Below the pieces are notes generated by a model. It did no database searches. It saw only the letters and a list, made by a program, of their open reading frames with translations, and had not been told where the DNA came from. The position numbers and the translations under genes are program-made. From the NCBI GenBank assembly GCA_964412785.1, contig CAYPQD010000010.1, positions 1 through 64,000 of the forward strand: a DNA stretch of 64,000 nucleotides. The letters are read 5' to 3'. Each line of letters begins with the position of its first letter. The stretch's first letter is position 1. Of the stretch, positions 60,289-64,000 are shown in pieces. Source of the DNA: UBA5336 sp964412785 (GTDB lineage Bacteria > Pseudomonadota > Alphaproteobacteria > Caulobacterales > Hyphomonadaceae).

Positions 60289-60984
60289 TCAACCGTCCAG
60301 GAGCGGCGCCTTCGGTCTCGCCATGGACGATAACGGATCGCCTGTTACCTGATAATGCACCACCTCGGCAATGTTGGTGCAATGATCGCCGATCCGCTCG
60401 AGGTTCTTGGCGATGAACATGATGTGGGCCCCAGCGGTGATCAGCGAGGGATCTTCCATCATGTGGGCGAGGGTTTCGCGGAACAGGGAGTTGTAATGCT
60501 GGTCGATGTCCTCGTCGCGGACCCACACGCGCAGGGCTTCGCTGGCATTGGCGCTGGAATAGGCATCGAGGACCGCGTGCAGCTGCTCCGATACCGCCCG
60601 GCCCATCAGAGCGATGGCGTTGAACACCGCTTCGGTGCTGAACCCTTCAAGCTCTGGCGCACGCTTGGCGATGTTCTTTGACAGGTCGCCGATCCGTTCA
60701 AGCTCATTGGACAGTTTCAGCGCCGCGATCACCGAACGCAGGTCACTGGCCATGGGCTGGCGCAGGGCAAGCAGGCGGATGATCCGCCGCTCGATCTCTA
60801 TCTCCAGCCGGTCAAGCAGGTCGTCACGCGATGCAGTCGCCTCCGCCAGCGCGACGTCGCCGCGCACGAGGCTGCTGCAGGCATCAGCGATCATGCTTTC
60901 CGCCAGGCCGCCCAAGCGAAGCACGTCAGCCGCCAGGCGCTCCAGTTCCACGCCATACGACGAAACGATGTGTGTATTTGCCAT
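60289..60984 (-). CDS. phoU: Phosphate signalling protein PhoU
   Basis: 231-aa PhoU: two three-helix bundles, each with the metal-binding E/D-x-x-x-D-type motif seen as LSNELERIGDLSKNIAKR and IAKNLERIGDHCTNIAEVV. It restrains the PstSCAB transporter and links it to PhoR when phosphate is ample. Placed after pstB with 9 bases between and before phoB, the standard order. Confidence 0.96.
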   Translation of the reverse strand: MANTHIVSSYGVELERLAADVLRLGGLAESMIADACSSLVRGDVALAEATASRDDLLDRLEIEIERRIIRLLALRQPMASDLRSVIAALKLSNELERIGDLSKNIAKRAPELEGFSTEAVFNAIALMGRAVSEQLHAVLDAYSSANASEALRVWVRDEDIDQHYNSLFRETLAHMMEDPSLITAGAHIMFIAKNLERIGDHCTNIAEVVHYQVTGDPLSSMARPKAPLLDG

Positions 60985-60993
60985 GGACTCAGT

Positions 60994-61827
60994 CTAGCCG
61001 AATCGTCCGGTGATGTAATCCTGTGTTTTCTCATCCCTCGGATTTGTGAAAACGGACTCCGTCTCGCCGAATTCGATCAGGTTTCCCAAATGGAAGAACG
61101 CCGTCATTTGTGACACCCGCGCCGCCTGTTGCATGGAGTGGGTCACGATCACGATGCAGTAGCGCTGGCGCAGTTCGTCGATCAGCTCCTCGATCCTGGC
61201 GGTCGCGATCGGGTCGAGGGCCGAGCAGGGCTCATCCATAAGGATGACTTCAGGGCTGACGGCAATGGCGCGGGCGATGCAAAGGCGCTGCTGCTGGCCC
61301 CCCGACAGGCTGTTGCCCGGCGCGGCAAGGCGGTCCCTGACCTCCTCCCACAGGCCGGCGCGCGTCAGGCTGTCCTCAATGATGCCGTCGAGATCGGCCT
61401 TGGAGCGGGCAATCCCGTGAATGCGCGGGCCATAGGCAATGTTGTCGTAGATCGATTTCGGGAAGGGGTTGGGTTTCTGGAACACCATGCCGACACGAGC
61501 GCGCAGCAGCACGGGGTCGACTGCATCGTGGTTGATCTCCTGGCCGTCAATGAAGATGTCACCCTCCACGCGGCACGTCTCGATCGTGTCATTCATCCGG
61601 TTGATGCAGCGAAGGAAGGTTGATTTGCCGCAGCCTGACGGGCCGATGAAGGCGGTCACGGAGCGCTCGCGAATTCCCATGGAGACGTCGAAGACCGCCT
61701 GCTTGTCGCCATAGAAGACATCGACATTGCGGCAGTCGACCTTGACGCGTTCCGCAAGCGGTGCGCTGGCCAGTGCCTGGTCTGCCGCAGCAGACATCGC
61801 GCCGGGGATTTCAGGGGCGTCGGTCAT
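60994..61827 (-). CDS. pstB: Phosphate ABC transporter ATP-binding protein
   Basis: 277-aa ATPase of the high-affinity phosphate importer. Walker A GPSGCGKSTFLRC, Q-loop VGMVFQKPNPFPKSIYDN (a PstB hallmark), signature LSGGQQQRLCIARAI, Walker B VILMDEPCSALDP. ATG 61827 (MTDAPEIPG) follows GGAGATGG. It starts 4 bases after the pstA stop. The first about 40 residues are nonconserved. Confidence 0.97.
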   Translation of the reverse strand: MTDAPEIPGAMSAAADQALASAPLAERVKVDCRNVDVFYGDKQAVFDVSMGIRERSVTAFIGPSGCGKSTFLRCINRMNDTIETCRVEGDIFIDGQEINHDAVDPVLLRARVGMVFQKPNPFPKSIYDNIAYGPRIHGIARSKADLDGIIEDSLTRAGLWEEVRDRLAAPGNSLSGGQQQRLCIARAIAVSPEVILMDEPCSALDPIATARIEELIDELRQRYCIVIVTHSMQQAARVSQMTAFFHLGNLIEFGETESVFTNPRDEKTQDYITGRFG

Positions 61828-61831
61828 CGGG

Positions 61832-63424
61832 TTACCATCTCCGCTCGAGGCGTCGCCGCAGGAACACGGCTGCGGCATTCATCAGGACCATGAAGGTGAG
61901 GAGGATCATGATGGCCGCCGCCGTCATCGGCTCCCATGCGCGTTCTGCCCCGGTTGACCATTTGTAGACAAGCACCGGCAGCGCCGTCGCCTCATCCGTC
62001 GGCCCACCCGGCACCTCGGCGACGAAGGCGACCATGCCGATCAGGAGCAGCGGCGCCGTCTCGCCGAGCGCGCGGGCCATGCCGATGATTGCGCCCGTGA
62101 GGATGCCCGGCGCGGCGAGTGGCAGGACGTGATGGAAGATCGACTGGGTCTTTGACGCGCCAAGTGCCAGCGCTCCGGCCCGGATCGAGGGCGGGACCGA
62201 GCGCAGGGCGGCGCGCGAGGCGATGATCACGGTCGGCAGGGTGAGCAGGCCAAGCACCAGGCCGCCGACCAGTGGCGCGGAGCGTGGCAGGCCGAACAGG
62301 TTCAGGAAGACGGCCGCGCCGAGCAGGCCGAAGACGATGGAGGGTATTGCGGCGAGATTGTTGATGTTGAGCTCAATGGCGTCCGTCGCCCGGTTCTTCG
62401 GCGCAAGCTCCTCCAGGTAGATCGCCGCGGCAATGCCGACCGGGATTGCCAGGAGCGCTGTCACCAGCATGGTGAGGAGGGAGCCGATGATCGCGGCGAG
62501 AACGCCGGCGATCTCCGGATAGGTGGAATCCGCATTGGTCAGGAGCGCCCAGTTGATGCCCCGTTCAATACGGCCGTCGGCGATCAGTGCGCGGGTCCAG
62601 GCGATCTGGGCGTCGGTCACATTGCGCTCACTCTCGGCAAGCTCCAGGATGCGCACATCAAGCGCCTGCCCGTCAAAGCCCTCAGGCGAACCGGCCAGCA
62701 GCGCGGCGATCATCCGGCCGGGCGCGACAGTCTGGACGCGTGCGGCATTGGCGCCGGCAAAGACGAGCACCGATCGCGCTTCGTCATCAAGGCCTCCGGC
62801 CTCGCGGTCCAGCGCCTCCAGCACGCCGGCAAAGGCGCCGGCCTCGCTATCGAGGCGCAGGGTCCCGCGCCGCTCGCTGGCAGCGGTGACCCGGCCGGTC
62901 TGCAGCACGGTTTCGTCGGTGACACGACCCTTGAGGTAAAGGTCGAGATCGTCCGACAGGGCCGCGCGATAGCTGTGGGTGGTGCCGATCCGGGCCGGGT
63001 GGCGGGCGGTGTCCCGGGCCATCGGCAGGAGCGCGAGGCGGGTAACCAGCCCGTTCAGCTCGGCCAGAAGGCGCGGACTGGACGTGCCGACGGGGAATGT
63101 CTCGGCCAGGTTGGCGCGAACCAGCTGGTTGAAGCCGGAGACGTTCTCGGCAATCCCGTCGGTCCGCTCGCGGCCATCCGGGGCGATCACCGATTCGGCA
63201 AGGTCAAGCTCGAAGGCGACCTTGTGATGGCTGAACGCGGTCAGCGCCTGGCTGCCTATGGTGGTCACGAGAAGCAGCAGCATCGCCACGGCGACGCCGA
63301 TGGCCGCGACGCCATAGGCCTGGAAGCGCAGCTCGGCGGCGCGGCGTTTCTTCAGGCGCTTGCGGGTTTCGGGGTCGGCAAAATCGACCGAGCGCGCGCC
63401 GGCGGGGGACGTGGTCTCAGTCAT
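61832..63424 (-). CDS. pstA: Phosphate ABC transporter permease PstA with large periplasmic domain
   Basis: 530-aa PstA, against about 300 aa in E. coli. After the first transmembrane segment (about 33-60) there is an inserted domain of about 230 residues, DUF3333, known from alphaproteobacterial PstA, then the permease core with five helices and the EAA loop ALALGASKTQSIFHHVLPLAAPG. It overlaps pstC by 8 bases. The inserted domain faces the periplasm and could contact PstS. Confidence 0.95.
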   Translation of the reverse strand: MTETTSPAGARSVDFADPETRKRLKKRRAAELRFQAYGVAAIGVAVAMLLLLVTTIGSQALTAFSHHKVAFELDLAESVIAPDGRERTDGIAENVSGFNQLVRANLAETFPVGTSSPRLLAELNGLVTRLALLPMARDTARHPARIGTTHSYRAALSDDLDLYLKGRVTDETVLQTGRVTAASERRGTLRLDSEAGAFAGVLEALDREAGGLDDEARSVLVFAGANAARVQTVAPGRMIAALLAGSPEGFDGQALDVRILELAESERNVTDAQIAWTRALIADGRIERGINWALLTNADSTYPEIAGVLAAIIGSLLTMLVTALLAIPVGIAAAIYLEELAPKNRATDAIELNINNLAAIPSIVFGLLGAAVFLNLFGLPRSAPLVGGLVLGLLTLPTVIIASRAALRSVPPSIRAGALALGASKTQSIFHHVLPLAAPGILTGAIIGMARALGETAPLLLIGMVAFVAEVPGGPTDEATALPVLVYKWSTGAERAWEPMTAAAIMILLTFMVLMNAAAVFLRRRLERRW

Positions 63425-64000
63425 AGACTTCCCGGTATTTGCGAACGACGCGCAGGGCGATCAGGTTGAAGACGAGGGTGACGAGGAAGAGCACGAAGCC
63501 GAGCGCGAACGCCGACAGGGTCTTGGGGCTGTCGAACTCGCTGTCGCCGGTCAGCAGGGAGACGATCTGCACGGTGATGGTGGTGACTTCCGAGGTCGGG
63601 TCGGCGGTGATCTGCGGGCGCAGGCCTGCGGCCATGACCACGATCATGGTCTCACCGATAGCGCGTGAGACAGCGAGCAGCAGCGCGGCAATGACGCCGG
63701 GCAGGGCAGCCGGCAGGACAACCTGCTTCACGGTTTCCGACTGGGTGGCGCCCATCGCCAGCGCGCCATCGCGCAGGCTCTGCGGCACCGCGTTGATGAC
63801 GTCATCGGACAGGGACGAGACGAAGGGGATGATCATGACGCCCATGACGAGTCCGGCAGCAAGTGCGTTCACCGGCGAGGCGGCGAAGAACTCGTCCGGC
63901 ACGAAGGGCAGGCCGTTCAGCCACAGGGCAGACGCGCGCACGGCCGGTGCGACGACCAACAGGGCAAAGAAGCCATAGACCACGGTCGGGATGCCGGCGA
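63417..64000 (-). CDS. pstC: Phosphate ABC transporter permease PstC (cut by window end)
   Basis: C-terminal part of PstC, partner of PstA in the phosphate importer. The frame is open through base 64000. GIPTVVYGFFALLVVAP, MIIPFVSSLSDDVINAVPQ, ALAMGATQSETVKQVVLPAA (EAA loop) and AVSRAIGETMIVVMAAG are typical. The N-terminal half and the expected pstS lie beyond the window. Confidence 0.95.
   Translation of the reverse strand, partial: AGIPTVVYGFFALLVVAPAVRASALWLNGLPFVPDEFFAASPVNALAAGLVMGVMIIPFVSSLSDDVINAVPQSLRDGALAMGATQSETVKQVVLPAALPGVIAALLLAVSRAIGETMIVVMAAGLRPQITADPTSEVTTITVQIVSLLTGDSEFDSPKTLSAFALGFVLFLVTLVFNLIALRVVRKYREVYD

Noticed and set aside
1..64000. CRISPR array, insertion sequence, prophage or integron
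   Set aside because: No spaced direct repeats, transposase, integrase or phage structural genes are visible. The only repeats are the intergenic family, one REP-like element and the contig-end duplicate.

Overview
This is a 64 kb, GC-rich stretch of chromosome from an alphaproteobacterium, most likely close to the Caulobacterales, Maricaulales or Hyphomonadaceae. The case rests on gene order (dnaE-rpsB-tsf-pyrH-frr-uppS-cdsA-dxr-rseP-bamA-skp-lpxD-lpxA-lpxI-lpxB, then gltA/gltX/comEC/lexA/trpC/trpD), LpxI instead of LpxH, a PstA with a large periplasmic insertion, an MmcB-type repair protein, and two SOS boxes of the alphaproteobacterial form GTTC/GAAC-N7-GTTC/GAAC. The genus is inferred. It is a draft scaffold: a run of exactly 100 N lies between tsf and pyrH, flanked by identical 55-bp ends.

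Layout. 1-5.3 kb: end of aspartate aminotransferase, dps, a LysR regulator, an S24-like regulator that has lost its catalytic dyad, pyrD, and alkB with a MAPEG gene. 5.6-8.7 kb: ABM protein, acyl-CoA dehydrogenase, GPH-type transporter. 8.8-13.8 kb: DegQ/HtrA protease and dnaE. 13.9-28.6 kb: a long plus-strand run for translation (rpsB, tsf, frr), UMP kinase, undecaprenyl-PP, CDP-DAG and MEP-pathway enzymes, outer-membrane biogenesis (rseP, bamA, skp) and lipid A (lpxD, lpxA, lpxI, lpxB), with fabZ absent from its usual place. 28.6-39 kb, mostly minus: gltA, gltX, comEC (plus strand), lexA, trpC, trpD, a SulP transporter and a sulfur-dioxygenase-like hydrolase, then tRNA-Gly(CCC). 39.2-43.6 kb: a tightly coupled minus-strand operon of an S8 lipoprotease, a membrane-anchored protein resembling a stand-alone protease propeptide, a lipoprotein, and an M23 lipoprotein. 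43.7-46.3 kb: sirtuin, SOS-box-controlled mmcB and an unknown gene, thiG. 46.7-53.3 kb, minus: a hypothetical gene, DsbA-like lipoprotein, M48 protease, and a three-gene ferric iron ABC transporter with a Fur-like operator. 53.4-59.6 kb, plus: hypothetical gene, thiO, acyl-CoA dehydrogenase, an orphan RnfD/NqrB-like membrane protein overlapping a DUF2330 gene, TetR regulator and a small hotdog-like protein. 59.6-64 kb, minus: pstC-pstA-pstB-phoU-phoB, with pstC cut by the window end.

The most unusual items are (i) a family of about 117-120-bp intergenic repeats, three copies, with TTATACCA-type inverted ends and internal hairpins that change in a compensatory way; (ii) the S8/propeptide-like/lipoprotein/M23 operon; (iii) the RnfD-like plus DUF2330 pair, which lacks the rest of an Rnf complex and any visible flavinylation motif; and (iv) a gene of unknown function placed directly behind mmcB, downstream of an SOS box.
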